Shown here in pieces: positions 40,201 to 50,694 of a stretch of 64,000 nucleotides of DNA. The number at the start of each line of letters is the position of its first letter. Position 1 is the stretch's first letter. The stretch comes from Plantago ovata (taxonomy: Eukaryota; Streptophyta; Magnoliopsida; Lamiales; Plantaginaceae), in the NCBI GenBank assembly GCA_028274465.1, contig CM051455.1, positions 53,016,725 to 53,080,724 of the forward strand, in the 5' to 3' direction. The notes below the pieces were generated by a model that saw only the letters and a list, made by a program, of their open reading frames with translations, did no database searches and was not told the DNA's origin. The translations under genes were made by a program, and so were the position numbers.

Positions 40201-40955
40201 CATGAAAGAATGGCTAGGGAGGGCCAACTTTTGGGTTTCCATTGGAGTTGGTTGAGAGCGCCTAGAGATCGAGACTCAAGCTTAATTTGTGCACTTGAAT
40301 CTCGAGTCACTCCTTCTTTTGGGGGCACGTTGCTAGCGGATAGATGGGTGTGGCTTGGAGGTGTTTTTATCACTATTCTACCAAGGAAGGCTACAAGGAG
40401 ATCACCAAGCTTGAAGCACCAAATCCTCTTCAAAGGTGGTCCAAGGTCATTTGGAACAATTTAGTTCCTTCCAAGGTAAGCATCTTTGTTTGGAAATTAA
40501 TTCAAGATAAACTACCTTCTAAGGTAAATTTCAAAAGGAGAGGGGTGTTCTTTACAAATGATGATGGTAGTTGCAAAAGGTGTGAGGGAGTTGATGAGGT
40601 TTCTTGGCTCATTGTGAGTTCTTGTGGCTATGCCACAAAGGTTTGGGAGGCACTCTTGGATTTGCTAAAAGTGGACTTTAGTTTGGGGTCTAATTTGGAG
40701 GAAAGCTTGGAGAACCTCATCCATTGGGGTGGTAGTGAGAATCGAAAGAGTTGGCAAGTGATTTGGTTTGCTACCGTATGGACCCTTTGGAAGTCAAGGA
40801 ATGATCTACTCTTTAAGGATGTAGATTGGAGCATTTGGCAAACGGTGGAAAAGATCAAAACTTTGTCTTGAACTTGGCTCAAAGGAAAGGGAAGGTTAAA
40901 GTCTTACAATCGCTTGGAAGATTGGTTTTTGGATCCGCATCTTTGCATGCCTTGA
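37225..40955 (+). pseudogene. LINE ORF2 (endonuclease, reverse transcriptase, zf-RVT), broken
   Basis: It starts MKMNSVDVRGLGG with the endonuclease motif CLQETKSNS, then an early stop. Further segments show the endonuclease (WCFCGDFNAVRF, SRLDRFLLS) and an RT lead-in (WIQEGDANTKYFHRVM). RT motifs follow: SPGPDGFSGHFF, FRPISLINSIYKI, LLKLDFAKAYDSVSWDFLF, QGDPLSPFLYL and the catalytic LLQFADDS near 39310. The zf-RVT tail has the cysteine pair CKRC, but the usual histidine is lost. Stops occur at about 37351, 38966, 39174 and 40869, with frame shifts near 37900, 38310, 38700 and 40035; a run of 13 G lies near 39885. It is inactive. Confidence 0.9.
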
Positions 40956-41389
40956 AACGTAGGTAGTTGGTGGGTTCGGTTTGTTTGGCTAGCTAACAAT
41001 AACGGTTACGGGTCTCTTTCCCTACCTAGTCTCTCTACGAGTTCGGTTCTAGTCTTTACTATCGGAGTGCATTTCTTATGCATGTTGCTTTGTATTGTAC
41101 TTGACTATTTATTTGATTAATATATTTTGGCCGTTTAAAAAAAAAAAAACTCACTAGTCACTCCATGTCCCAACTACTCCAACCATAATTTCCAACCCAT
41201 TACATCCTACTCCTACCATATATAATAAGGGCCAGAAGTTTTACAGAAGGCGAAGGGTTGGAGTTTAAGATACGTTCATTTTTGCACTTTGATTATCAAT
41301 AATTCGTCGCCAAATGACATACGAGTCTCGTATGAAATGACCAAGTTACCCTCAGATCCATTATCTTATCAAATAACTCTCTCAATCTT

Positions 41390-41597
41390 ACCAAAATAAC
41401 TATATCACCCAATCTTACCAAATAACTCTATCACCCAAACTTACCAAAATAACTATATCACCCAATCTTACCAAATAACTCTATCACCCAAACTTACCAA
41501 AATAACTATATCACCCAATCTTACCAAATAACTCTATCACCCAAACTTACTAAAATAATTATATCATCCAATCTTACCAAATAACTCTCTCAATCTT
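41390..41597. repeat. 53-bp minisatellite, about four copies
   Basis: Copies begin at 41390, 41443, 41496 and 41549. Each is made of two half-units, ACCAAAATAACTATATCACC and ACCAAATAACTCTATCACCC. The first three are nearly identical; the fourth is diverged. Non-coding and pyrimidine-biased on the plus strand. Confidence 0.85.
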
Positions 41598-41615
41598 ACC
41601 AAAATAACTCTCTCC

Positions 41616-42083
41616 TTCTGCACACCCATATGCACACCATTTGATCAAATCGTCACAATAATATTGATCATATTACATTACATAACTGAATGTCACAAGA
41701 CATTAAATGTGCCTGATTTTTTTTCCTTGGAGCTAGTAAGCAATAGCTAGCCTAGGGTGGCATTTGTGTATATAGAAAAAGTGTCCAAGGGTAAAAAAGG
41801 TATAGCCCTTTGTGACTTTCTACTCTATAGTCCATATTTGCATCTCGTTTAATTAACAATGTACCAAAATTAAGTGCCAAAAAGATGAACGTATCTTAAA
41901 ATCTAACCCTCTGCTAACTTGTATGGCTGTGGAATTTGGCCTATATAATAAGCCGTTTGGGTCACGAATATTCCCTTTTTATTTTTTTCAGAAACAAAAT
42001 AACTTGATTAATATTTAAATGGAGAAAATATTAAAGAATAAATATATGTTGATAGTGAGATGATGATAAAGTATAAAGTTTAG
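41616..42083. other. intergenic, nothing recognised
   Basis: AT-rich, with no supported coding region or terminal repeats. Confidence 0.3.
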
Positions 42084-42085
42084 TA

Positions 42086-42378
42086 CTCCCTCCATTTTAG
42101 AAGTGTCATAGTTTGACTTTTTTGGATAATAATTTTTAACTTTGAATCTTAATTAGTTTTAAATTATAATAATAAAGTATTTCACAAAATCATATTATGA
42201 AAATATAGAACCTAAATTTTCATAATATAATTTCATTAAATATGTTATCATTATATCATTATAGATTAAGAGTAATGAGGAGTCAATATCATTATAGATT
42301 AAGAGTAATGAGGAGTCAATGTTGAAAGTTGTTGACCCAAAAAGTCAAATTAGAACATTTCTTGTGGAACAGAGAGAC
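42086..42378. mobile_element. Stowaway MITE with internal duplication
   Basis: It begins CTCCCTCCATTTTAGAAGTG and ends in a degenerate complement (GGAACAGAGAGAC), with TA at 42084-42085 and 42379-42380. The inner arms TTTGACTTTTTTGG and GACCCAAAAAGTCAAA pair. Near 42255-42320 a 34-36-bp segment (ATTATAGATTAAGAGTAATG...) is repeated in tandem. It is related to the MITE at 28961-29196. Confidence 0.85.
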
Positions 42379-42479
42379 TACTATTTAAATGGAAAACGAA
42401 TAATGAAATGAATAGTGAATTAGTAAAATTGTTATATATTGTCGTGTTCATCTGTTTGTAATATTATTAATGGTGAGTT

Positions 42480-42865
42480 TTTGGCGTCATCAAAGGCTCA
42501 TAACCGGTTTAAAGTGGCTATTATTCAATCTAATGTTTGGTGGTTTTGGAAGGTAAGAAATGGTGTGCTATTTATTTAAGAATGAATGCTACATTGCCAG
42601 TAAGGTGGTGGACAGAATGAAACTAAATTTGTGGAACTGGTTAAAGGCACGTGAAGGTATTGGGAGTGGATATTCTTTATGTGATTGGATGCAACATCCT
42701 GATTTATGCTGGAAGGCCTAATGATGATTTTGGGTTTAGTTTTTGGGCTGATTTTGCTGACCATTGATGTGTGTCTCTTGCCTCTGTATTTTCGTGTTCT
42801 GCTGGTTTAGTGCTACTGCTGATTAGCGCCATCTTTACTGCGGCTGTTGTTGTCTGTGATCCTCC
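42480..42865 (+). pseudogene. LINE 3' fragment, left half (split by the copia element)
   Basis: The reading HNRFKVAIIQSNVWWFWKVR, and in a shifted frame VVDRMKLNLWNWLKAREG, resembles the end of a LINE ORF2, with a stop near 42720. The 3' non-coding tail continues up to the copia LTR and resumes after 59759. Confidence 0.6.
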
Positions 42866-43351
42866 TGTTAGAAACCATGCGGAACAACAAGAGAAGAGTC
42901 AGCATCTAGCAAAGAAGAGGAAGCAGAGCAATGGTGATCCAATGTGTGAAGAAATAATCTGACCAAGCAAGATGCGTACTAGTCCGCCCAAGTCAAGCAC
43001 AGTTCGTATAGAAGCGTCCAAAAAGAAAAGGCGGGAGAATTCAAAATAAATGGAACAGCCGGAAGCGTGCACACTGGATCAAGAATTGTACCAACTTGGT
43101 ACAATTAGGATTACAGCTCATTGATCTTATCTTCACCAAATTCGTCTCACTCAAGCAAGAAATCATCCAATAAAAAGTTGTAGAGTGTAATAGACAGTAC
43201 AAGCATGTAAGATGCATTTTTTTTTCGAATTCTAGCTAGCTAGGGCAACAAATGATTGCTATATAAGAGCACGTATGTTGGCTCTGTTCTCTTCTCTTGT
43301 AAGCCGCAATACCTCAATGAAATCAGTCCAAGTTTCTTCCAATTTTTAACT
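42866..43351 (+). repeat. copia 5' LTR
   Basis: It begins TGTTAGAAACCATGCGGAAC and ends TTTTTAAC(T), where the 3' copy has AACA. It is followed at 43352 by TGGCATCGAGAGC, a variant of the initiator-Met tRNA primer-binding site TGGTATCAGAGC. Confidence 0.9.
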
Positions 43352-43484
43352 TGGCATCGAGAGCGTAGGTTTTCTTTTCAATCCTTAAGCACTTTTCTCA
43401 AACACTTTTTCCTCTTATCAAGCTCAAATATCTTCCGGTGAGGCTACTGATCCTCCTCCCATCACACGCAGCTATGAAGATCCC

Positions 43485-44846
43485 ATGAGCCACTACTTTC
43501 TACATCACTCTGACCACGCTACTTCAGGTGCCATTCACCCGCTGCTTGATGGAAAGAACTACCATACCTGGCACAGAGCTTTCAAGATGGTTCTCACCAT
43601 TCGAAACAAGATCCCTTTCATTGAAGGTTCACTGAAATGTCCAGAAGAAGGACATGATGATCGAAAGTCTTGGATCAAATGCAACACGCTTATCTTGAGC
43701 TGGATGATACATTCAGTCTCAGATGATATCAAAACAATTATTTTGTATGCGGAAAACGCAGTAGATGCGTGGGAAAAACTGAAAACTAGATATGCTCAAC
43801 CAAATAAGCTTAGAATCTTTAAGCTTGAGCAAAAGATTTCTACGCTTGTTCAAGGCACAAGCGGTGTTGCTGACTATTTCAATGAGCTCACTGGCTATTG
43901 GGATAAGTTGAAAGACTATCAGTCTATTCGCTCATGTACCTGCAAAGAGTGCAAGTGCCAAGTCACTAAGCAGATGCAAACTATGTATGATCACAAGAGA
44001 ATCTTTAAGTTCTTGATGGGTCTTACAGATGGCTATGAAAGTATCATAGGGAAAATCATCATGACTAAACCACTGCCATCTCTGGATGAGACCTATTCTT
44101 TCATTGTTCAGGAAGAAGCACAAAGGCTAACAAGGTCCAGCATCCTTCCTACTACTCAAGAACCAGTTGTGATGAATGTAGGCATGAAAAGGAAGAACAA
44201 GAAGGACATGTGGTGCCCGACCTGCATAATGAATAATCACAATCCTGAGAACTAGTTCAAGCTAGTTGGCTATCCAGACTCATACCAGAGGAACTTTGTT
44301 GGTTCAAGAGGTGGATACAATAGAAGAGCTAGAGGAAGAGGTGCTCGTGGTGGAAGGAACTCTTATCATCAAGCTGCAAATGTGTATGCTGAGAATGACA
44401 GTGAGAAAAGTGTTGTGTTTACTGCAGATCAAGTTGACAAGTTGCAGAGGCTCCTAGCAGATGTAGACAGGCAGGATAAGCCAGCTTCTTCAACTGGTAA
44501 AGGCAACAACAACAACTTTGGACCTGTCAGCAACTTTGCTTCAGGTATATTGAGTAATTTCAATACAGAACCATGGTTACTTGACTCTGGTGCATCTCAT
44601 CATTTTATTTGCTCAGAGAAATATTTTACTTCTAATGTTAGGATAATAAATAGCATGGTTCAGTTGCCTAATAGCTTAACTTCTGTTGCATCTCATGTAG
44701 GAGACATTACTATAGAAAATGGTTTAACACTTAAGAATGCTTTATGTGTGCCTGGTTTCAAACTAAACTTGGTTTCTGCAAGTAAGTTGGTGCTTGACAA
44801 TGATTTAACTATTATTATCACTAAAGATGGTTGTGTAATGACATAG
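43485..44846 (+). pseudogene. copia gag and protease region
   Basis: The gag part matches the copia-type gag family: HHSDHATSGAIHPLLDGKNY, HTWHRAF and LKTRYAQPNKLRIFKLEQKI. The zinc knuckle WCPTC-x4-H-x4 ends at a TAG (44253-44255) where the last cysteine should be. The frame continues (FKLVGYPDSYQRNF) after it, though part lies in another frame. The protease region has WLLDSGASHHF with the catalytic DSG intact, then ALCVPGFKLNLVSASKL, and ends at a stop at 44844-44846. The product would be truncated. Confidence 0.88.
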
Positions 44847-44906
44847 GAGAGTGTTCCCTGGTTAAGTTCACTGAGCAAGACTGGACAAGTTAAGCTATGC
44901 AAGGGG

Positions 44907-45546
44907 TTGTACCAGTTTCAGTTTCAGAAGTCAAGTAGTTTGAAGAAGGCACTAGCCATTAGTAGTAGCTCTAGTTATCATCAGAAGAAGTCATTAGCCA
45001 GTAGTTTAGATGAAGGTGCTTCTCATGTAACTGGCCACTTATGGCATTACAGATTAGGACACCTTTCATCAGATAGATTAGCTCTTTTGTCTAAAGAATT
45101 CCCTGAAATTAAGAACAATATGCTTGAGCATTGTAATATTTATCATGAGGCAAAACAGAAAAGGAGAAGTTATACTCCTAGTAATACAATGACTTGCTTT
45201 CCTTTTGAGTTAATTCATTGTGATTTATGGGGACCATTCTCTGTGAAGACTTTAAATAATCAGAGCTATTTCTTGACTATTGTTGATGATCATACTAGAG
45301 TAACATGGATTCAGCTGTTGAAACTGAAATCTGACACCACTGAAGCATTAAAAGCTTTTGTCATTTTGATAGAAAACCAATTTGGTGTGACAGTAAAAAC
45401 AATAAGGTCTAATAATGGACCTGAGTTTAATCTGAGCAAGTTTTGTGCTGAAAAGGGAATAAAACAAGAGAAAAGTTGTCCCTACACACCACAACAGAAT
45501 GCAATAGTAGAAAGAAAGCACCAATACATAATAAATGTAGCAAGAG
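44907..45546 (+). pseudogene. copia integrase, N-terminal and core part, interrupted
   Basis: It opens with the pre-integrase zinc region (LWHYRLGHLSSDRLALL), continues with HCDLWGPF and TIVDDHTRVTWI, then IRSNNGPEF where SDNG is usual, so a catalytic aspartate is changed to asparagine. It ends VERKHQYIINVAR exactly at the gypsy insertion. The reading resumes as RAMLFQSKMP at 56863. Confidence 0.9.
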
Positions 45547-47975
45547 TGATGACAGTGTTTTTACACTATCATTCGGGTCTTTTTCACCAATTTAGCTATC
45601 ATCTTGCATGCATTTTAGTGCATTTTGTTAGAATAGTGTCACGTTTTCATTTCCTTTGATATTTTCAGGTTTTAGGTGAAAATCGCACTTTTGGATATAA
45701 ATCATGGCGAAACAATGAAGTTTTGGTGCAACGAGATCACCCGTGGTGTGTCAAGGAGTACCGGGACGAGTTTCCGGGCCAAAGACCAAGTTTCGGAGCT
45801 CAAAACTGTTCCCAAGGTCAAGAATCGAGGATCCGGAGGAAGAAAAGGCACGAGCAACTCTCTGCCCGTGCCAGGCGCAACGCCTGGTGCCTGGCGGTCC
45901 GCCGGGTGTCCGGTGGTCCGCCGCGGAGCTGCCGACTGATGAGTGTGTATTTTACACTTTCATTTGAGTCTTTTTCACCTATTTTAGCTATCCTCTATGT
46001 TAATTTAGCTATATTTTAGTGCATTTTATTAGAATAGTGTCACGTTTCCCTTTAGTTTGTATTTTACAGGTTTTGGTTGAAAAATGAGGTTTTTCAGGCA
46101 ATTATATTGAAGTAGACAAGGAATTGGTGTTCCAGAAGCCTAATTGGAGTATCTGAAAGATTCCGGATAGGATTTGAAGTCTAGGGGTCGAGTCTGAAGT
46201 CTAAAAGTTCACTAGAAGACAGAAACCGAGTCCGAAAAGGGGAAGAAATCCAAAAACGCGTCGAAAACGCATTTTGGGCCGAAAAACACTCCCGGGCGAG
46301 TCGCCCGGGACGTGGGGCGAATCGCCCCACACCAGGCGAATCGCCCGTTGTGTGGGGCCCTTCGCCCACACAATTCGAATACCTATATATATGAGCTCAG
46401 TTTTCTCCATTTTTCATACTTTTCCAGACCTTTTCTCTCACCTTTCTCTGTAGTTTTAGGTAGGAATTCTCCAGAGCCTGTTCTGGGGTTCTTAGCTTAG
46501 GAGATACTTTCTCTTAGCGTTTTGGAGCTTGTAAGATCGCGATTCTTCGGAGATTGATAACCTTCGGTAACATTGTATCTTACAGTTTTTCTATTTATAT
46601 TTATATATCTTTCAACATGTTTTCTTCTATGATTTCTGTTGATTGCATGACATCTATGAGTAGCTAAACTTCTCGTTGGTGATAGTATGTGAATTCTTAG
46701 CGAAGGGTTAATAATTATGCTAATGGCTATATCGCGCATTATACTCTGAGTTATTGCTTTATTTCTTTGATCTATCAAAAACCTCTATCTTCGTAGTGTT
46801 GAATAATTACGGAACGCAATTGGACAATTCATTGATCAAAGATCTCCATGCAAGACCGATGAATTTATGCATGATTATTAACCTGCTATGCTTTGAAGGA
46901 TCATACTATCACCAATCTCCATTATCTGTTAAGAAAAACCTTTGCTAAGTCGTCTGCTGTTTTATATTCTTAAGTTAGATTTGATAAAGCTAGTTATAGT
47001 CCTTAGAGATCGACACTCGAGATTATTCTGTTGCTACACTACGGTTTTCGTTGTAGTTGTGAATTGTCTTTGGCTAAATACAAATTTATTTGATTAGTTG
47101 GAACCCGACAATCCAACGTTCATCACCGACAGCTACTATATATATTTGTAAAAGTTGCGAATTTTCATATCTTAGATCATTATTTTGCAGACTTAATTAA
47201 ACCCTAGAGCTTGTTTTGGGAATTTTTTCTCTTAGAACCATTGTTTCTTAGCGATTTTGGAGCATTGAGTAGAGATTTGGACATCAATTGATCTCACCTT
47301 GCTAGATCTTTGTGAGTTTAGCAATTCACCGGAGATTGACAACCTTTGGTGGTAACTTTGTATCTCACAATTTCTGTTATTTATCTTTCAATTCAACTAT
47401 GTTTTCTTATATGATTGCTATTGTTGTTTATGATTTTGATATGAGTAGCTAAACATCTAGTTGGTGATAGTATGTAAATTCGTAGCTAGGGTTCATATTA
47501 TGCATGATTGAGTTTTTGAGTCTTTTACTTGTTTTATTGTTATATTCGAATCTTTGATCCGACTAAGTCAATATCTTCAATTACAAGTACTGCTTGAACT
47601 AAGACTGACAACCTTAGCCAAGTATTAGTATAGATAGGAAGCTTTCAAAATACACGTCTACAAATCTGTTTTTGGTGTTTGTTAATTCGAATTACTTTTA
47701 AAGCAATACGAGTTGCACTTTCATGCATAATTAGAACTTGATGCTTAGAATGAGCATACTATCACCAGCTCTCATCATATATTGTTAAGTCAAGCTAAGT
47801 CAAATTTGTTTTCTGAATTTATATAGTTACTTATTTAGTTAAAGCTAGTTTAGTCCCTAGAGATCGACACTCGAGGTCATCTTACCTCTGCACTACGTGT
47901 TTTGTGTAGTTGTGAGTTGCCCTTTGGCTAAAACAAATTTATTTGATTGTTCGAGTCTAACAATCTCGTTCATCA
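45547..47975 (+). repeat. gypsy 5' LTR, enlarged by a solo LTR
   Basis: It matches the 3' LTR over its length except for the solo LTR at 45937-47125 with its duplicated CCGAC. It also has about 38 extra bases of GC-rich palindrome at about 45885-45925 that the 3' LTR lacks. Confidence 0.92.
45937..47125 (+). mobile_element. solo LTR of a related Athila-like family
   Basis: It begins TGATGAGTGTGTATTTTACA and ends CAACGTTCATCA, with the exact 5-bp duplication CCGAC at 45932-45936 and 47126-47130. The undisturbed site is seen in the 3' LTR near 55611-55622. Its start and end resemble the host LTR, but the interior is diverged. It carries its own GC-rich palindromes (46289-46370). With one LTR and no internal region, it is a recombination product. 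Confidence 0.92.
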
Positions 47976-47976
47976 A

Positions 47977-47995
47977 TTGGCGTCGTTGCCGGGGA
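47977..47995 (+). promoter_or_regulatory. gypsy primer-binding site
   Basis: TTGGCGTCGTTGCCGGGGA starts two bases after the 5' LTR. It is the Athila-type site with one substitution. It would prime minus-strand DNA synthesis from a host tRNA. Confidence 0.8.
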
Positions 47996-48157
47996 CTATA
48001 ACTCCTTTTTACTCTTTAGCTTATTTATATTTTCAGCATTCAATTTCCAGGATAAGTGATCTTAGTTGTCTAGTTTAGAAGTTGAATTCCAAATTTTGGT
48101 CAGAACTAACAGGACTAATTTTTTGTTGTGAGTTACTCCTGTCACAGATATCCAGGT

Positions 48158-49694
48158 ATGACGTCCATGACGGCTCGCATGACCCCACAATTTTCGCAGG
48201 TTAAGAGAGGATCAGCTATATACCTGGAGGATGAGTTAAGTGGGTATGAGGTGACAAGTTCCGTGGTAAGGAACATAACAAGGTTTGAGGAAGGAGTAGG
48301 GATGAATCCACTAAGTTTTATTCGATCCTATGAGGAGGAAATAACCCGAATTCCAGCTAATGGGTTTACAGAGGACCAAGTATACATGAAATTATTTTCT
48401 TTCGCCTTGGGGTATGAGCCAAGGCTTTGGATGGCAAGGTTAGCACCGGGATCACTGAGGACTTGGGACCAAGTAGTGGAGGAGCTCTTGGGGCGATTTA
48501 TGCCTTACCAAGAAACAATGGCCTTGCGAGGAAGGATTGAACACTTCAAGCAAGGAGAAGATGAGCGTTTTTGTGACACCTATGATCAGTTTGAGAAGTA
48601 TAAATGAGAGTGCTCCCATCACCGTTTCGACGATGGGGAGTTGATTTGGCATTTTGTTGGTGGGTTACGTGATGAGGTTAGGCTTAGAGTGGATGGGTTG
48701 TGCGGAGGATTGGAAGAATGCACGGTTGAAGAGGCAGAAAAGGTCTTCCGTAAGTACGCCAAAGGATCTGCGTAGTCTGAGAGACTAACACCAAGTCACA
48801 TCGCCAGTGAGAGGCTAGACCGAGGTGGAACTGTAAGCTTATCTGAGGAGTTTCGAGAAGATGATATTAGTGAGGAGGATGAACTTGCAATTTATGCAGG
48901 AATTAAAGCCACTGAGAGTGTATTTGAAATCGCACATGCAAGACAAGTTGAACAGAACCTTCATATATCACAGGTTTTTTAGGGTGTACGTAGCACTAAC
49001 TGAGCGACTAATGGAGGAAGTCAGTTTGTTAAAGTGTGAAAAGGTAGAAGAAATCTATGCACAAGAGTTCGGAGGTCAAAACACAGGGGACGCCCCACTG
49101 GACGTGAGGGGCGTTCCGCCGCACAGTAGCAGAACGGGAGGCTCCCCACTGGCCACCCCAGGAGGACCGCCGCATGTGGGGGGCGGTCCGCCGCGTACCT
49201 CCAGGGAGCTGGACGACCCCAACTCCCCGATTTCACCCGTCGTCAACAATCTTCATGATGCGGAGCCCATCCCAGCGGTTACCACCGAGATCCCTGAGTT
49301 CGATGTAGTAAACCTACTCCTCCGTAGTGGGAAGGTAACTAAAATCCCTAATTTTGTACGTCCTAAACATGTTAAATCTACTGTGACTAACAATGTAGGG
49401 ACAAGCAAGGAGAATGAAGTTGGTGAAGGCTCAACAGACCCTCAAGTGCAAGACGATGCACCCCGCACATCTGAAGACGGCGACAACGATGGGGAGAAGG
49501 GGGACACACCAAATATCGAGGAGGGACTTCATAAGTCTCCCAACCCTTATGTTGCCCCGAAACCTCACATGCCATTCCCTGGTAGGATCAAGCCAGCCAA
49601 GAAAGATATACAGGAGTCACTGCTATTCAAGCGCCTCTCTAAAGTCGAAGTTAATGTTCCTCTATTGGAGCTCATCCAGAATGTTCCGGCCTGA
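48158..49694 (+). pseudogene. gypsy gag, broken
   Basis: From the ATG at 48158 the reading has the retrotransposon gag domain (FEEGVGMNPLSFIRSYEEE, LRTWDQVVEELLGRFMP, MALRGRIEHFKQGEDERFCD). Stops follow at 48605 (TGA in place of TGG) and about 48773, with a frame change near 48975. The later part has a proline-rich GC-high segment (49085-49210: GGSPLATPGGPPHVGGGPPR) and ends in the Athila-type linker (MPFPGRIKPAKKD, then VNVPLLELIQNVPA) at the first stop of a 45-bp triplication. Confidence 0.85.
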
Positions 49695-49784
49695 GTTAAT
49701 GTTCCTCTATTGGAGCTCATCCAGAATGTTCCGGCCTGAGTTAATGTTCCTCTATTGGAGCTCATCCAGAATGTTCCGGCCTAT
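49650..49784 (+). repeat. 45-bp tandem triplication with a stop in each junction
   Basis: Three copies at 49650-49694, 49695-49739 and 49740-49784 are practically identical, each opening GTTAATGTTCCTCTATTGGA. The length is a multiple of three, so the frame is kept, but the junction sequence GCCTGA puts a TGA at the end of the first two copies. Confidence 0.95.
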
Positions 49785-49824
49785 ACGAAGCAAAGAGACC
49801 CAGAGAGCTTCATCATAGATTACC

Positions 49825-50601
49825 ATGGGGAATGGACGGTCCACCAAGGCTATGCTCGACTTAAGAGCTAGCATCAACCTGATGCCCTACTCACTATACA
49901 AGGCCCTAGACCTGGGGGAAATGCAGCCAACCGAGATGGTTGTACAGATGGCAGACCAAAGCGTGAAACGTCCTGTGGGAATAATTGAGGATATCCTCGT
50001 GAAGGTAGACAAACTAATAATTCCTGCAGATTTTGTAGTGATGAAGTCAGTCGAGGAAGGAAAGAGCCATGTCCGCGAACACGTGGTGCTGCTTGGAAGA
50101 CCATTCATGGCCACTACCAATACATGCCTTGAACTACAATGCAAGAAAGTCACCATGGAGGTAATGGGTGAGAAAATTCAATTGGTAGGATGTAGTATAG
50201 TCGATAAAGAAGTTATAGAAGAATTGAAGTTTATTGATTGCTATGATTCTGTGATTTCCGAATTTCACCATTGCCATGATAATATTGAACCTCTTAAAGA
50301 GGCACTAACCATGCAGGTAGAGACGTGTTACATGTCTGAGGAAGCAAGAGAACTAGTCGAGAGAATGGATGGCACACCCGAAATCCCATTCGGAGAAGAG
50401 GTGCTTGAACCCATAGAGGAAGAAGAGGAAGATAACCGACTTCCAGAAGAGCCTAGCTTAGAACTAAAACCCCTTCCTGGACACCTAAAGAATGTTTACT
50501 TAGGGGAAAATGAGAAAAAGTCTGTAATAATTTCCTCACACCTATCTAGCATAGAAGAAGGTAGGCTAGTCCAAGTCCGGAGGGAAATTCTGCAGCCATA
50601 G
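49825..50601 (+). pseudogene. gypsy aspartic protease region
   Basis: An open frame of about 258 codons resembles the Athila protease: KAMLDLRASINLMPYSLYKA, then MVVQMADQSVKRPVGIIEDI and VVLLGRPFMATTNTCLEL. The active-site triad is usually D-L/S-G-A; here it reads D-L-R-A, so the conserved glycine is replaced by arginine and the enzyme is probably dead. An acidic linker (LEPIEEEEEDNRLPEE) follows, up to a TAG at 50599. Confidence 0.85.
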
Positions 50602-50694
50602 GATGGGGAATTAGTGACATTAAGGGGATAAGCCCTACACGGTGTATGCACAATATCACTCTAGAACAAGATGCCAACCCCGTTACGCAACCTC

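Larger units (their letters stand above)
35008..41148 (+). mobile_element. complete but decayed L1-type LINE with 13-bp TSD
   Basis: The target duplication ACTCACTAGTCAC is exact at 34995-35007 and 41149-41161. The element ends in a poly(A) run (41137-41148) and spans 6141 bp, a normal full length for a plant L1 LINE. It contains ORF1 (RRM plus a DUF4283-like region) and ORF2 (endonuclease, reverse transcriptase, zf-RVT), both broken by frameshifts and stops. The intact duplication shows that insertion did not truncate it; the damage came later. Confidence 0.95.

Noticed and set aside
42771..42962. Open stretch with a hydrophobic, signal-peptide-like start
   Set aside because: It begins in LINE tail sequence without an ATG and runs into the copia LTR, so the protein-like appearance is a junction artefact.
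45676..46019. Overlapping open frames with arginine/proline-rich translations in the gypsy LTR (and their twins at 55397-55721)
   Set aside because: They lie inside LTRs, occur in several frames at once and come from the GC-rich palindromes. The two LTR copies differ by indels that break them.
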